DNA from: Eutreptiella sp. 'Long Island Sound 2002'
Lineage: Eukaryota; Euglenozoa; Euglenophyceae; Eutreptiales; Eutreptiaceae
NCBI GenBank assembly: GCA_964036045.1
Contig: OZ038381.1
Span: 117,387,790 to 117,451,789 of the forward strand
Length of the DNA: 64,000 nt
Direction of reading: 5' to 3'
The notes below the pieces were generated by a model that made no database searches, had not been told where the DNA came from, and saw nothing but the letters and a program-made list of their open reading frames with translations. The translations under genes and the position numbers were made by a program. Below are positions 42,661-55,082 of this stretch, one piece after another (position 1 is the stretch's first letter; each line of letters begins with the position of its first letter).

Positions 42661-42780
42661 TAAGGGACCACCAACCGCCAATCACCAACCGCCAACCGCC
42701 AACCGCCAACTGCCAACCGCCAACCGCCACCAACCACTATCTGCCGACCGGAACCAACCGCCAGCGGCCAACCGCGACCA
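42661..42780. repeat. CCAACCG minisatellite
   Basis: Heptamer CCAACCG in tandem with variants (CCAATCA, CCAACTG, CCACCAA), regular from about 42668 to 42735, then decaying. Confidence 0.8.
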
Positions 42781-43303
42781 GCCAAAAACCATTGTTCAAT
42801 ACTATTTCTGTGGTTTTGTGTCTTGTGCATGTCTTGCCCATGAGGCCGAGAGCGTCCCCGTGAATGTTTGTTTTGTTGGTGTTGCGCACCTTTTTTCCTC
42901 CCTGTTCCCCGTGAGAGTGTGGAGCATCGCGTGCTTGCAATCACCACGGGGTCTCTCATAAAATTTATTTCAAAAAATCACCTCGAAGAGAGGTTGTTAG
43001 ATCAAGCGCAGGCGCAGGTGCCATATAGTAATAATAATTTACTTTGGAGATTCTTGGACCTGGTTCCAAACACACCTCCCAATTCAACTGCCTCCGGTCC
43101 AGTTTTGGAATGAGTTTGTCAAAATGTCATTTTGTCAAAATCACAGTGTGTTGAAATGCATTTTTCCACAGAAATTGTCCTTTTTTAGACATTTAACCAC
43201 AAAGATGGTGTCTCATACGTGTTTTGGATCTTGAAAGTGTGTGCTTTGCGACACTTCTTCCAATGATGTCGGTTTCATGTTTGTTTGTCCATGTTGCTGT
43301 CTT
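42781..43303. other. No gene recognised
   Basis: Non-coding stretch between the minisatellite and the truncated chromovirus copy 2. It is AT-rich in its second half with a TGTCAAAATGTCATTTTGTCAAAAT near-palindrome near 43114-43140. It could include the end of the element that owned the gag-like gene, but no LTR could be paired. Confidence 0.4.
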
Positions 43304-45760
43304 CCGTGCCGGACCCGATGATGATGTCATCCACAAAGGGGTCAGCACAGTCCCGGACAGGACCGAGTAGGTCCTCCATCATGCGCTGGAAAGCGGCGTT
43401 GCCATTCTTGGCGCCCATAGGCACCACTTTCCGTTGCATGGGGCCCAGCGGCGTGGACATCGCTGTGCAGGGCCTGGAGTCCGGGTGTAGCGGCATCTGG
43501 TGATAGCCGTGTTTCAGGTCTAACACCGTGAAGATCCGCTTCTTCTGTTGTTTTTGGAGGATGGTGTCGATCAGAGGAAGCGAGTACGAGTCGTGCTCGG
43601 TTTGCTCGTTCAAACCTCTGTAATCAACCACCAACCTCCACTCGCCCTTCTCTTTCTTAGGCACGATAAAGGCTGGGCTGGCCCACTCACTGTCGGAGGG
43701 TTCGATCCAGCCCCGCTCAATAAACTCGGCCAACAACTTCTTCATGGCCTCCGCCCGATCGCCCTGAAGTTGGTACTCCCGATGACGATAGATCTTGGGG
43801 TTCGGCTTCAGCTTGATCCTCGCTGTGCCAAAAGTCCCACGATCTGGAGGGTTCTTGTTGGCGACGCCACTGAATAGCCGCGAATAGGCATTTATCAGCC
43901 TCTCCTTCGGCTCGGCGACATTCGGGTTACCCTGGGCCTCTTCAGCCGCTTGCTTCGATATAGATACAACCGACCGCACTGCGGTATAGGCCTCTTCCGG
44001 GTCCGAGTCCGACTTCTCCTCGTTCGATATGCCGTCTTCATCGTCGTGGGGCGCACTTCACACCGATAATCTTCGGAAATTTGCGGCATCGGCCTGGTTC
44101 TTGTCGCTACCGGCCCCGGTTCTTGGAAAATCCCACGTCGGCGGGTCCGACCAAAGCGGACCATCATATTGGTCCGCGATGTGATCCATGACCCTCGCCA
44201 CGAACTCATCCTTCTCGCACTTGCCGGTGACCAACATCTTGTCATCCCACCAATGCGGAGATGTGACCATGGTTCGCCCCTTCTTGGCTGCCACACGGTC
44301 GTGCATCCCCATCAACATGTAGTTGACGACGTGGTCGATCTCGGGGGGCACAGGACGTCAATGCCATCCATTGGCGGATCTGTCCCCTCCTTGGGCTCCA
44401 ACATGGCCCGCATGGGCACGGCCTCAACCCTACGGATGAATGCTTCATCACCTGTGGGCTGGGCTTGCGCCCCGTCAACCAGGAAAGACTTGGTACCCCA
44501 CGCTTGACCCGGGGAGGGCATTGATAAGTCCTTGGCGTCGATGAACAACTCCTCCTCTGGCCCGAATGACATCTCGTTCAGTGTGATGGAATCCAGCGTC
44601 GACTTGAGACCTTCCAGCGGACATGGGGTGGATCCTATGCCGGTTATGACCAGGATCCCCTTCGCCCTATCCGCGACGATCTTCTCCACCGTACGTCTGG
44701 TATTGTCCAGGGAGCCATGCCAATACATTGGCCCCCACTGCTTCAAACCCCGATGCCTGTGCCAGGCTGAGTCTCCTCGATGCCAATGCCTCCTACACTT
44801 CCTCAAAAGTGGGGCATCCCGGGATGCGAAAACGTCCGTCTCGGGCGCTTCGGCTCCCAGCGTCTGAATCATACTGGCATACACCTGCGGTGCCATTCCA
44901 TACTCTGTGAGCTGAACTCCGCGGTCCCCTCTGGACTTGGCACCCACAGCTTGCACCGCTTGGGCGATCCGATCCTCGTCCTCAGCATTCCATTGGGAGG
45001 ATTCGCATGCATAGTCCGTGGACAGCTATGTAAGGCATTCATCATCCTCCCAGACCAGCGTTGCATGACGGGGAAGGGCTCCAATGGCGTTTCCGACCAT
45101 GAAGTCATACCCCATGATCATATCCGAATCTGTAATGTCGGCCACATAGAAGTTCCCGGATAGAGTGCTTCCCTTCGCCAAATCAGGGCGGTTAAAGCGC
45201 CCATGCTCCCAGAATTCCATACTGATAGTGGTCTCATGGGTGCCACCACCCATAATCTCACCATTGGCCACCTTCAGGCGTACCGGTCTACGGCTGGGCT
45301 GCAGGGATTCCTCCTTGAACAACCATCTCCGGACCAGGCTCACCTGGGCACCCGTATCCACCAAAACATCCACCACCAACTCCTCTTGTCCGCACCGTAC
45401 ACGCACCTTCAAGTGCAACTGCCGCTCAACACCCTGCGGTGTATGGACGACTCTCACGGCATGCAACTCTAGCACATCCGGGTGCATCAGGACTTCGAGG
45501 GTATGGTCACGGATGGTGTAGATCCTGGGCTGGTCCTGCCCGTCCACAGGGCTGTCCGTGGTCGCTCCTTCTTTCTTGCCACGTCCCTTGCCCACATACA
45601 CTTCCCTTGGCAGGGCGCTCCATGGGTTGGGAGTGACGAAGCTCAGTGGTTTTGGCTCTTCTGGAGCCTTCTTCGGCACCCAATGTGCATTCGCTTTCTC
45701 TAGGATTCCACTGATTTTCGGAGGGGAGGCCTCCGGGGTCCCACTCCCGTGGGGGCTCCT
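43304..45760 (-). pseudogene. Chromovirus pol, truncated, copy 2
   Basis: It follows gag in frame after the shared UAG. The protease DTGAQVSL is present (about 45345-45370). There is a TAG at 45026-45028 (TGG in other copies), a frameshift near 44345, and a TGA at 44058-44060. The RT is readable from 43979 to the FVDD box near 43330, then lost by truncation. Confidence 0.85.
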
Positions 45761-48505
45761 CTAGACGTGGCCTGCCTCCAGACTTTGTCGACCACGTTGC
45801 TGGGCTTTGATTTCCTCCAATGTCCTCAACATGTCCTCAGCAACCTCCTCGATCGACGTCACGCATCGGTCTGGGCAGGGTCCTCCACCATAGCCTTTTC
45901 CTCCGCCTTTCCCTTGGCACTTTCCCTGGCCTTTTCCACCGTCTCCGCCCTTTGCCTTCCAATCGGCAATTCGTTGCTCCTTGGGCTTCTTGTCGGGATG
46001 GGCGGCGAAGTAGGCCTTCTTGTCATCCTCATATACCTTGCAATGCCGGTGGTCAGGTGCATGGTTGTTCCCCTTGCCGTAGCAGACACAGCAACCGTCG
46101 TGCTGTGATCTGTACTCGCGGAACGAGAGCGGCGGGTTCCCGATCCTCCGCGGTTCCTTGCGGTTCTTGTTGAACCTTGGGTCCAGGGGGTTCCACCTGG
46201 ACTTGTCCTGCCCATGCTCCTTCATATTGTGCGCTATGAACGCGAAGAGGTGGGCTTCTTCATGATCCTCTCGGGGGGTCGCGGTCCAGAGATCTTGGCC
46301 GCCTCCACTCCCTTCCTCCGCGGTGCCAACCGTGTCCTCCTTGACCTCTCGGTGTTGGCGATCTTCCCGATGACCTCGATGTCCATGGCCCTGTCGATCC
46401 TGCACGTGGGCCTCGTTCTTGGCGTTGAGCTTCAGCCCCACCGTGATGTAGTTCATGATCTCATCCAGGCTGATGCGGCCAAAGATGACCTGCATCCTCA
46501 GCGGCTCTCCGCGCCTCCACTCCGCGTTGTTGAGGCGCATCAGCCTTTGCCCCATGGTGTCGCCGAAAACCTCCACGTAGACGGCGTTCTTCAACCCCAA
46601 CATTGGGCGGGGCTCGCCGAGGTTTTGCCGGAAAAACTCCATTATTCCGGCGTGGGTGTCCTCCGATGCCATGATCCGTACGGCCACGCGCTTCTTTGCT
46701 CTCTTCTTCTCCTTGTCCTCCATCTTCTTCTTCCACCGGCCAGGGAGGACGTCCTTGAGCAGCTGTCGGATCTCGCTGGACTCATTCCAGTCCTCCACAA
46801 GCTTGAGGCTTCTTGGGTACTTGCGGATGTACCGATTCCATTCCCGGACCCGCAAATCCTCCAACTTCTGGTTCGGGGCGTCCATTCGCTCCTTGTCCTC
46901 CAGCCACTGGAGGCAGGCCTGCTCCGTCTGGATCAATCCCTCCCTGATCTGATCCCTGAGCTCCTCCTTCAGGTCCCGCGCCAGCCTGTGTGGGAATGTC
47001 CGGCATACCCACTTGTCCCTTGGCGCTCCCTTCATCTCGCTGACGACCTCCTCGGCGAAGTCCTCCCAATCCAGGATGAAGTCATCCAGGTTGGAGGGGT
47101 TGCCATCGTAGCAGGGGATTTTGATTCTCCTGAGGTCGTCAATCCTGATGGCGTCTCCGACGTCCGCAGCCACCACTCCACCGAGACGGATACCACCTGT
47201 AGCCGGGGGGTGTGAGTACACTCCCCGTACATCCCTCTCCTCCATGGAGTGCGGTCCAGTTGGGCCTGAACCCATGGGGTTTGGGATGCGGGAAGGACTT
47301 GCTCCACCGGCTGTCCATATCCCCGTAGTGGGGTCCTTCACCCACAGATTTCCGCCTGGATGGCCTCGATCATGTCCGTCGGCCCTTCCCATGGTTCGCC
47401 CCTGCATGGTCTGGATCTCCTCTTCCGCATAAACTGCATGGGCAGTCGTAGCGGTCGTTGGATCCTGGGCGGCATGGGACATCTGTACCGTCAGGCTCCT
47501 CAGGTCCGTGGTTGCGTGCTCTTCCCGCATGGACCCAGCCGGTGCCGTATGCTCCCCGAGCATTATGGATTCGCTGAACATGGGAACAAACGGCAGCGCA
47601 CCCGGGTCAACACGCGGAGGCGCGTAAGGTGCCTCTGCCGGGCCGCCCATGGGTTTGTCCATGGCGCTGCTGAGGGTCTTAACCCGCTCCACCAGCTCTG
47701 CCGTTGCCGGCCTTGCCGGGAGCTCCGGACCCGAGGCGAGGGGTTGTAACTCCTCTAGCCTTTTCAGGCGTCCTGACATGTCTTCCACCAGGTGGAGAAG
47801 GCTGTCCACCACTGGTTGCTACTTCTGCAGGGCCATCCCCAGCTTCTCCCGGTACCGGTCCTGCTCCGCTCGCAGCTCCGCTATGTCTCTCTCCGCTTCC
47901 GACTGGTCATCCAGGATCCCCGCGATGTCCTCCTCTAGGCCGTCCTTCTGGTTGTCCAGGCGGTCGAGGTGCTGCACGATGGCGTCCATCCCCATGTTTG
48001 GGTACTTGCCGATGAGGAAGGATACATGCTCGCAGTGGCACTCAACGTGCTTTCCACCTGATCCGGCGCATCCCACGGTTCCCGGCGCCTCGGACTCCTC
48101 CGCTATGGGTGTGTCGCCCATGTTATCCCGCTTTGGCTCCGTTTGCCGGGCCACAGGCGCCATTCTGGCTCTGGTAGGCCTCTCCAACGCCTCGGCGTCA
48201 TGCACCAGGCTTGGTTCGGGGGCCGTGTTCGCCCTTGTGGGCAGTCTGGCCATCTCCTCCGACTCTGAAGGGAAAGCGGTCCGATAGCCATCGGAATGCC
48301 CCTCGGAATCTGCAGCTGACCACAGCCTTACCGGGCTGGGATCCGTCTCCATCGCCTTGGCTTCCGCCGCGGGTTTTGGGGACCCGCGCTTCCGGTAACG
48401 CCGGGTCCTGCGGTTGCTGCCAGTCTCCTCCAACTCCTCTGCAGCGGAGCGGAGATTGCAAGCCTTGCGGCATTGCCTTTCACACATGTAGGCCAGGTCC
48501 TCCAT
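45761..48505 (-). pseudogene. Chromovirus gag, copy 2
   Basis: Starts with the same MEDL ATG as copy 1. A single TAG (47819-47821) replaces a Gln codon. A 12-codon in-frame deletion lies near 46853 relative to copy 1 (copy 3 still shows the sequence just downstream of the gap). The finger CCVCYGKGNNHAPDHRHC is present (about 46045-46100). It ends at the conserved UAG at 45761-45763. Confidence 0.88.
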
Positions 48506-48652
48506 GTCTAGCCCATGTCCTACAAGGGCTCTCCGTCCTGAGCATCTTCACTCTTCTCGGGCTTCCAAGTCCGGCATCGACTCCACGGACTCCACGATCT
48601 GCACCCGGGGCGTCCTTGGGAAGGGCTCATGAGGGCCCAAGTCCCCGGTGCG

Positions 48653-48665
48653 GCCTCTGCTACCA
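48653..48665 (-). other. Primer-binding site, copy 2
   Basis: TGGTAGCAGAGGC on the minus strand, one base after the LTR, as in copy 1. Confidence 0.8.
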
Positions 48666-48666
48666 T

Positions 48667-51108
48667 AAAGAAGGTCCCTACCAGGACCGGCCCCTGGTGT
48701 ACGCCTACCACCATTTCCTGTCACTTCTATGGTCTTGCTTCTCACCAGGTTCTGCATAATCTTGCCCTATCCTGCACAATATCCCACAAAAAATAGTAAA
48801 ATGTGGCTCCTTCACACAAATCCTGTTCCCTTGCAATAACCAACTCCCAAGTACAATAGCTCAAATCTAAATAATCCACACTGAGGGCTTCCAAGGGTGT
48901 TTGAGGTCCCGCGTTGACACTCAACAACTCCTTTCAACACGCCGGTCGTCTCACGGTGCACACGGAGACACGGGCATTGGGCATGTACATAGAATTGCAC
49001 CAATAGAATAATGGAAAAGCCCTGAAATTGGCATATGAACACCAATCAAGCAAAATTGGGAAGAGAGGTAAACATACACAGTCACAGCCATAGACCCCTG
49101 ATTCCCTGGACTCAAGACCTTCCCTTGACTCACCAACATATTGCCCTGAACCAGGTCAAGTAAGATGACTAAATGCCATGTGTCAAAAGTCACTACACAA
49201 ACCCCAAAAATGTGTTCACTCCCCAGTCTCTAAATCCTAGCCCAATAGGGGAGGTGGCTCGTCATGGCCTAGAGCGGCACTCAAGACCATGCCCTACCCT
49301 GACATACACTTGGTTGGAATTGGAGTCGATTGGGCTTGGAGGTTTGCCCCAAGCAGATGACCTCACAACATAGCAAAATTAGACAAATCACACCATAGTG
49401 CCCAAAATTCAATTATACACTCAAAAATGCATACAGCAGATATTCAAATGCTCCATGCATGTGTCAGACCGGTAAGTAATATACAAGGGTGATATAGACC
49501 AAAGATTGATGCCCAAGAATATCCCAACATTGGCTCTCAAACGCCTCCGGATATATACATGCCATGCTTCACAAGTCAACTCATGAATTTGAGACCTAAT
49601 TTCGTGAGGCCCCGTGTGCCACGCCAAAGTGACCACGTGATCTGGCATATGGTAAGATGCAACACCAAAGCAGGTGCCAACATATAAGCAACATACCATA
49701 GTTCACGGATCTCTAGGCACTTTACTGTTAGCCGACCAGTTGAGCACATAAAATACAAAAATGAGCATAAAATGAGGTCAAAAGTTGCAAATGTTGCTAA
49801 ATTCAAGATAATCACAATAGTATAGGACTTCGCTCACCCATGGTATCAATATATGGTTCAAAACACAGTTGCTTGGGACTATTTGCGAACAATCCCCCCA
49901 CTTGGGTGGCCACATGGACGCATAGGGACACCTTCGAACCTCCTCACCACGCGCACCATGAAAATGGGAAAATTGATAGTGGCGCTTCTGGGTCGCTCCG
50001 TAAGCCTTCCCACATGCACTATATGTGCGGTAGACTTAGTCTAGCACTATGGAGCACACCATTAGGACATTGGCAAAGTCTTTGCCACGTGCGACTCCAT
50101 GTATCTTCCTACAACCGGACATATAAAAAATGGGCGTGAGCATAGCGAAGCAGATACCATGCATATAACACATACCCTCAAAAATGGCTCCGTCCATGGT
50201 ATGTCATGACCCTCCATGGCCATAACTTCACGGTAAAAATACGTAGGAACCCAAGAAAAGTTTCTATGCAACACCAACATTCATGCAGTACACTTGAAGG
50301 TCGCATTAGAATATTCGGTTGCATGGTCCAAGAGTTATAAATCACTTTCTATGCTCTTGACCATTATCCCTTGCTACACCGGACATGTGTACACATCAAA
50401 TGCGTTCGACGCTCCCTGAATTGAGTTGAGACCAAGGCAATTCGAGCCCATATCTCAAAGGTGAAATTCCTGGCAGTGAGCCAGAGACATGATTTTTCAA
50501 AGTGGCCTCACGAATCAATTTTTATTCGCCTATATCTCCGAGAAAAATGAAGGAGACAACAAAAGGAAGGTTGATTCGTGATCGGGGAAAAATGTAGGAC
50601 CACACGTAAGTCATGATATCCAGTGCGGCGACCTCGAAATCGAAAATCCGATTCTGAATGTCTGAAAAAATCGGATTAATTTTGCGAGTGTATAACATGA
50701 AAATTGCGGAAGCAACGAACCTTTTTCTGATGAAATTTGACCCTTCATCGGGGTTTCCGCTAAAATATCTGAAAATAACAGTTAACCAATCGGTTACCGC
50801 AAAATCGCGAGCCAACTGCCAGTCGCCGATACATTGACAATCAGAACGAATAGCTGAAAAATTACGGAAACATTATGATAAAAAAACCCTGTTGATTCCT
50901 GATATTTTGATATATAAATCTCAGCCGGCGGCGCCTCGGTATTGAATATGGCCGCTCATAGCTGGAATGGCCAAGTGTATTACACTATCACATCCGGTTA
51001 GGTCAGGTGGATGAGAGAGTATGATATCAGCCAACGGCGGCTTGCCGGCCCATAGATACACACCCCAAGTGACCCAAAGATGGCCACAGGGGTCCGAACC
51101 GGTTTCCA
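48667..51108 (-). repeat. Chromovirus copy 2, 5' LTR
   Basis: It begins TGGAAACCGG at 51108 and ends CCTTCTTT at 48667. At 2442 bp it is more diverged from the copy 1 LTRs than those are from each other, indicating an older insertion or another subfamily. Confidence 0.88.
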
Positions 51109-53297
51109 CATCTACTTGAAAATACCTATAGCCTCCCTTACACTGGAAAAGGGGTCTTTACCATGCCCAGCGCCTTTTGCTGCATTGTTCGTGACAATTA
51201 CCTACAGAAAGCTCAGCGCTCTTGGCGCTGCAGGGGTTCCTGTGGCTTGGTGGGGTTAGAATAGGGCATGCAAAGACCATATGCATATGCATCCCTCCCT
51301 CCAAGCTGCAGCGTGACACAACTAAAAGCAAGAATCTCATAGGATACTGGCTCTGAGTCTCCTGGAACCTGCTGGCGACACCTGTCCTGGTCTTAGGGCG
51401 AGGGGGCGACGATTAAATTAAAAGTGCCCCTTCGTGGGGTCTTGGGTTTTGATTCACCCTCCTGCTGCTGTTTTTCAGCCCGAACAGCGTCCTACTCAGC
51501 GACGCTTCGCGAGGATATCTGTACAACAGAGGAATGGGAGGATGAGGGGCGAATCCACGTAAACGCGAAGCGATAACACCTAAATCCGTCAAATGACGCC
51601 CTAAATCTTTCTGAAAGCACATACCTGACCAGAATCCCATTGTGCATCAGATGCACATTTTTATAAAAATTGCGGTCATTCCCTGATTTTTTTGAATCAG
51701 GAAATTCCCACACAGAAAAAGGCGGCGCGCCGGAGCGGGTCCTAACGAAGCGCCGGAAAACAAAACATTAATGAGATTATAAATGTATGTCACGTATAAT
51801 GACAAAAATGACGAGACACACATTAATAGGTAAACATAGGCATCTCACTCATGCTGACAGCAAGAATTCAAGATCAAAGAATTCAAAAATCAAAAATGAC
51901 TACAATGAAACAGGTATAAACCACAGGTCTGTGTTTGTTTCGTATGCAGCATGCATATTGCCTGTCTCGTGTCGCCGTGAACAGGCCTGGTAGCAACGCT
52001 AACAAACGATAGAGGGATAGATTAGAAGATTGCAGATGATTAGAGGCGAGATCAGGGTGATTAGACATACACCAAGATGCATAGCATCGCGTTTCCCTTC
52101 GTGCACACTTGCTCTCGCTTTCTAACGGTGCGTAAGGTAGGTAAGCCCAGGTGGGGCCACCCCCTGGTAGAGTTTCTGATCCCTGTGGGTAAGATTAGGT
52201 GTGATTGTTGAGAACCTTGAAAAGACGTCAGGAACCTGTGCATGCTCGTGCATTCACACTATGCACTAAAGGGTAGGCCAAGCGTGGTGCGCACGGTAAA
52301 ACCCTTGTTTAGGTTACCCAGGGGCTCCACCCCACGTTCCATAAGAGAACGGGTGGAGTTCCTTAAGCTTGCTTGCTTGTAACTGGGTTTAGGAACAGCG
52401 TATTATAGGTCAGCCTAAGAAGCGTATAACACGTGGAGGCTGGCTTGGTTCCTCCGTCTTAAACCCAGTTCATTTGCCTTTGCTTTACAGGTGGGAAGGA
52501 CAGGGTGAATTGGTGCAGCTGCAATTGCCTTCGGCAACTTTTGAATTTTTCGCCCAAGCTAAAACGGGCGCTGATCACACAAACAAGAAACTGCCCCTCA
52601 GCCAGGAGTGGCGAGGGCAGTCGGACCTCTTTGTCATCCACGCTGTGCAAGCAACCTGAGCACTCCTTCCCTCTCAGCCCTAACAAGGAAACGCGTTGTG
52701 GTGTCCCTGTTAGGCCACAGTCGCTTAGTAGCGCTGTGTTCTCTTGTCCCTTTCACAGGTAGGGCACTAGGGCCTTTGACACATTCATCTACAACACCAA
52801 GTAGCGTGTGGGTGTAGGTGTGGCAAGCCAGGGTGAGGGCTTTGGCCTCAGAGCCCGCTCATCCTTCGATGGCTGGTGCCACAGTAGTGAGTGTAGGACC
52901 TGTAGTGTGTGTGTCACTGTCCCGCCTGTTTCCTGAAATTTTATCAGGCTTTTGGTAGGCAGTGGCAGTGGTGAGTCCAGGTGTTGGCCATCGTAGCAAA
53001 CAGGCGTTTTCATGCCTCATAGCTTTTGGCCACCCCTCCTCTGTAGTAGGCATGTAGGTGGAAAAACAATACCTGGACTCACGTGCTCGGTATTCCCCAA
53101 GGATTTTGCACCATCACAGAAACTGGGCGCTTAGGGGCGGAGAGACCCGGGGCGTACCCCGTGGAACCGGTAAGACATCCGCCGGGTTCAGCAAGGGTGC
53201 AGACTTGGGTATGATTAGGACACCACTTCTGCAGCTTCTTCTCAGGACCTCAGGAATAGCACACTCAAACACACACTTAGGCAGGTAAGGGTAGGGT
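51109..53297. other. No gene recognised; probably includes the 3' LTR of the second gypsy element
   Basis: No convincing protein. The right part directly follows the integrase ORF at 53298-55082 (minus), so its 3' LTR is expected here, but no second copy is in the window to set the ends. 52381-52390 and 52461-52470 are perfect 10-bp inverted repeats (AACTGGGTTT), and a strong hairpin lies at 52325-52358. Confidence 0.4.
52325..52358. other. GC-rich hairpin
   Basis: CTCCACCC(CAC)GTTC pairs with GAACGGGTGGAG across a CATAAGA loop, with a 3-nt bulge: 12 pairs in all. Confidence 0.55.
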
Positions 53298-55082
53298 TCA
53301 GTCCCTAGCTTTATTCTTGGAGGCAGGCGTCTCAGCGAGCCTCAGCAACTCTCCAAGGTTGTTCTGGGACAAGTAGTCTACCAGAACTGGATTTAGGCGT
53401 CCCTCAGGTTATACAAACGGAGGGAAGGGCTCCCGGGTGGCCTCTTCGACTCCAAGCCCTTCCCAGAGGGTGAGGAAGCGCCAGCCCTGGGGATAGCGGT
53501 GGCGTAGTATAGACTTCACGAGGTAGAAGCCCGCCTTAGCCATCTCCTCGGCGTTCATGTCGGGGAGTTCCCCTTCAACTTCCGTAGGGCTGGCAGCGCC
53601 CTGTAGGTCCAGACCAGCAATGTTCTCGTCGTTCAACTCCCAGTCCTCCCCACATAGGTCCTCGGGGTCGTAGTAGCGCTTCAGGTGTTGAGCAGCGCAC
53701 ACCAGGGTCCCCCCTAGTCAGGGAGAACACCTCACTGTAATGCGGTGACCATCTACAGATAGAATCTTGTAGGGGCCGGAGTACGGCCCATCCCTGGTGG
53801 AGCGTGGCCAGGCGGATAGACGACTGTGGTGAACCAACACCCAGTCCCCTTCTTGGTAGGAGGCGGGCACCCGGTGCTTGTTTTTCTTGTTCCACTGTCG
53901 CTCCCTTACTCTCTGGAGCATAGCCTTGGCCTTGTCCACTTTCTCTTGTTGCTCCTTGACCCGTTGCCCCACCGTGGAGTAGGAGTCCTCAGGATAAGGA
54001 GCGTGTAGGAGCCACGCCGGGCGTCCCAGGAATAGTTCATGGGGCGAGTAGCCAGTAGCTGAACTCTCCTGAGAGTTCATCATCAGGGATATGACGGGGA
54101 GTAGTCTCACCCAGTCTCTGGTGCGCTAAGTCTTGCACCAGAGCCTCACGTCATCCTTGAGAACACGTAACTGTCGCTCACATAGGGGGTTACTCGTTTG
54201 AGTATAGGGAATCCACGTTGACACCTGGACATTGAGGGACCTCAGGACTCTCTTGTACCAGCCAGTGTCGGAGCGTACTCGTACATCTTCATCGGAGTTG
54301 ATCTCCTTGGGTGCCCCATAGACACAAAACCACTCTTCCAGGAGTATCTTGATAGTCTCCGCTCCGGTAATGTGCTTGGTACATGGGAACACCCGGGTAA
54401 ACCTGGTCAGCCCACAGGTTACCACGAGTGCAAAATCGTAGCCTCCAAACTTCGGCATCTCCGTGTAGTCCACATAGAGCACACTGTTAGCACAGTGGGG
54501 GATGGGCAGGGTCGAGTAGAGACCCCTGTCCCTGATATCCCCAGGTTTGCAGGACCTACACGGGAGCTTGTCTACGATAGGCTTGAGGGTCTTCCGCAGT
54601 TGGTCGTCAGTCCACGTAGTGTGAAACCACTTCTTGAATAGCCTCAGGGTACGGTCAGCACCCACATGACCACTGGACTCATGGGTCCACTTCAGTAGTG
54701 CTGGGACTCTGTCACTAGGTACCACTATTCGGTCCTTGTGCCAGAGGTAGCTCTTGTCCCCCTTGCACTGCTCTTGGCTGACCAGGAGGGGTTCCAGGCG
54801 CTTCTCCAGGCGCTTAGAGATATCTCCGAACTCCTTCAGGTACTCAGCTTGTTGGAGTCCGTCTAGGGGTCGTATCATGGTCATGTTAAGGTCCAGGTGT
54901 ACATCCATACGGCTGAACGCCTCCTTGGCTAGCGCTTCTGACCTGGCACCAATCAGGTCGTCGAAGTTGTTGCGGCTGATGTAATCCGCACACTCGTTCT
55001 TGACTCCCTGGATATGGTGCACCGCCAGCCGTAGTTCGCTGAGGTAGGTCCACCAGCGCCGTAGCTTGGCCTTCTCAGGTGT
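53298..55082 (-). pseudogene. Second gypsy-type pol: RNase H end, integrase and chromodomain-like tail
   Basis: It starts inside RNase H, where chromovirus copy 3 inserted at 55083; the ADYISR motif marks the RNase H end. The integrase has a zinc domain HESSGHVG...CRSC, Asp in YVDYTEM, a second Asp in the NSDEDVRVRSD stretch and Glu in NPLCERQL. A DGPYSGPYKIL stretch marks the C-terminal GPY-type module. The end resembles a chromodomain (YLVKSILRHR...FLTLWEGLG...ATREPF), with Arg where Trp is usual. The frame is single, with three in-frame stops: TAG 54126-54128, TGA 53718-53720 and TAA 53409-53411. Confidence 0.85.

Larger units (their letters stand above)
43304..51108 (-). mobile_element. 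Chromovirus copy 2, 3'-truncated
   Basis: Same family as copy 1, on the minus strand: 5' LTR 48667-51108, primer site, gag, UAG, protease and spacer. It breaks off inside the RT just after FVDDIIIGSGTE (near 43304). The rest of the RT, RNase H, integrase and the 3' LTR are missing, and the sequence beyond is unrelated. Confidence 0.9.

Noticed and set aside
42661-42780. CRISPR-like regular repeat
   Set aside because: It is a tandem 7-bp minisatellite without spacers in eukaryotic repeat DNA.
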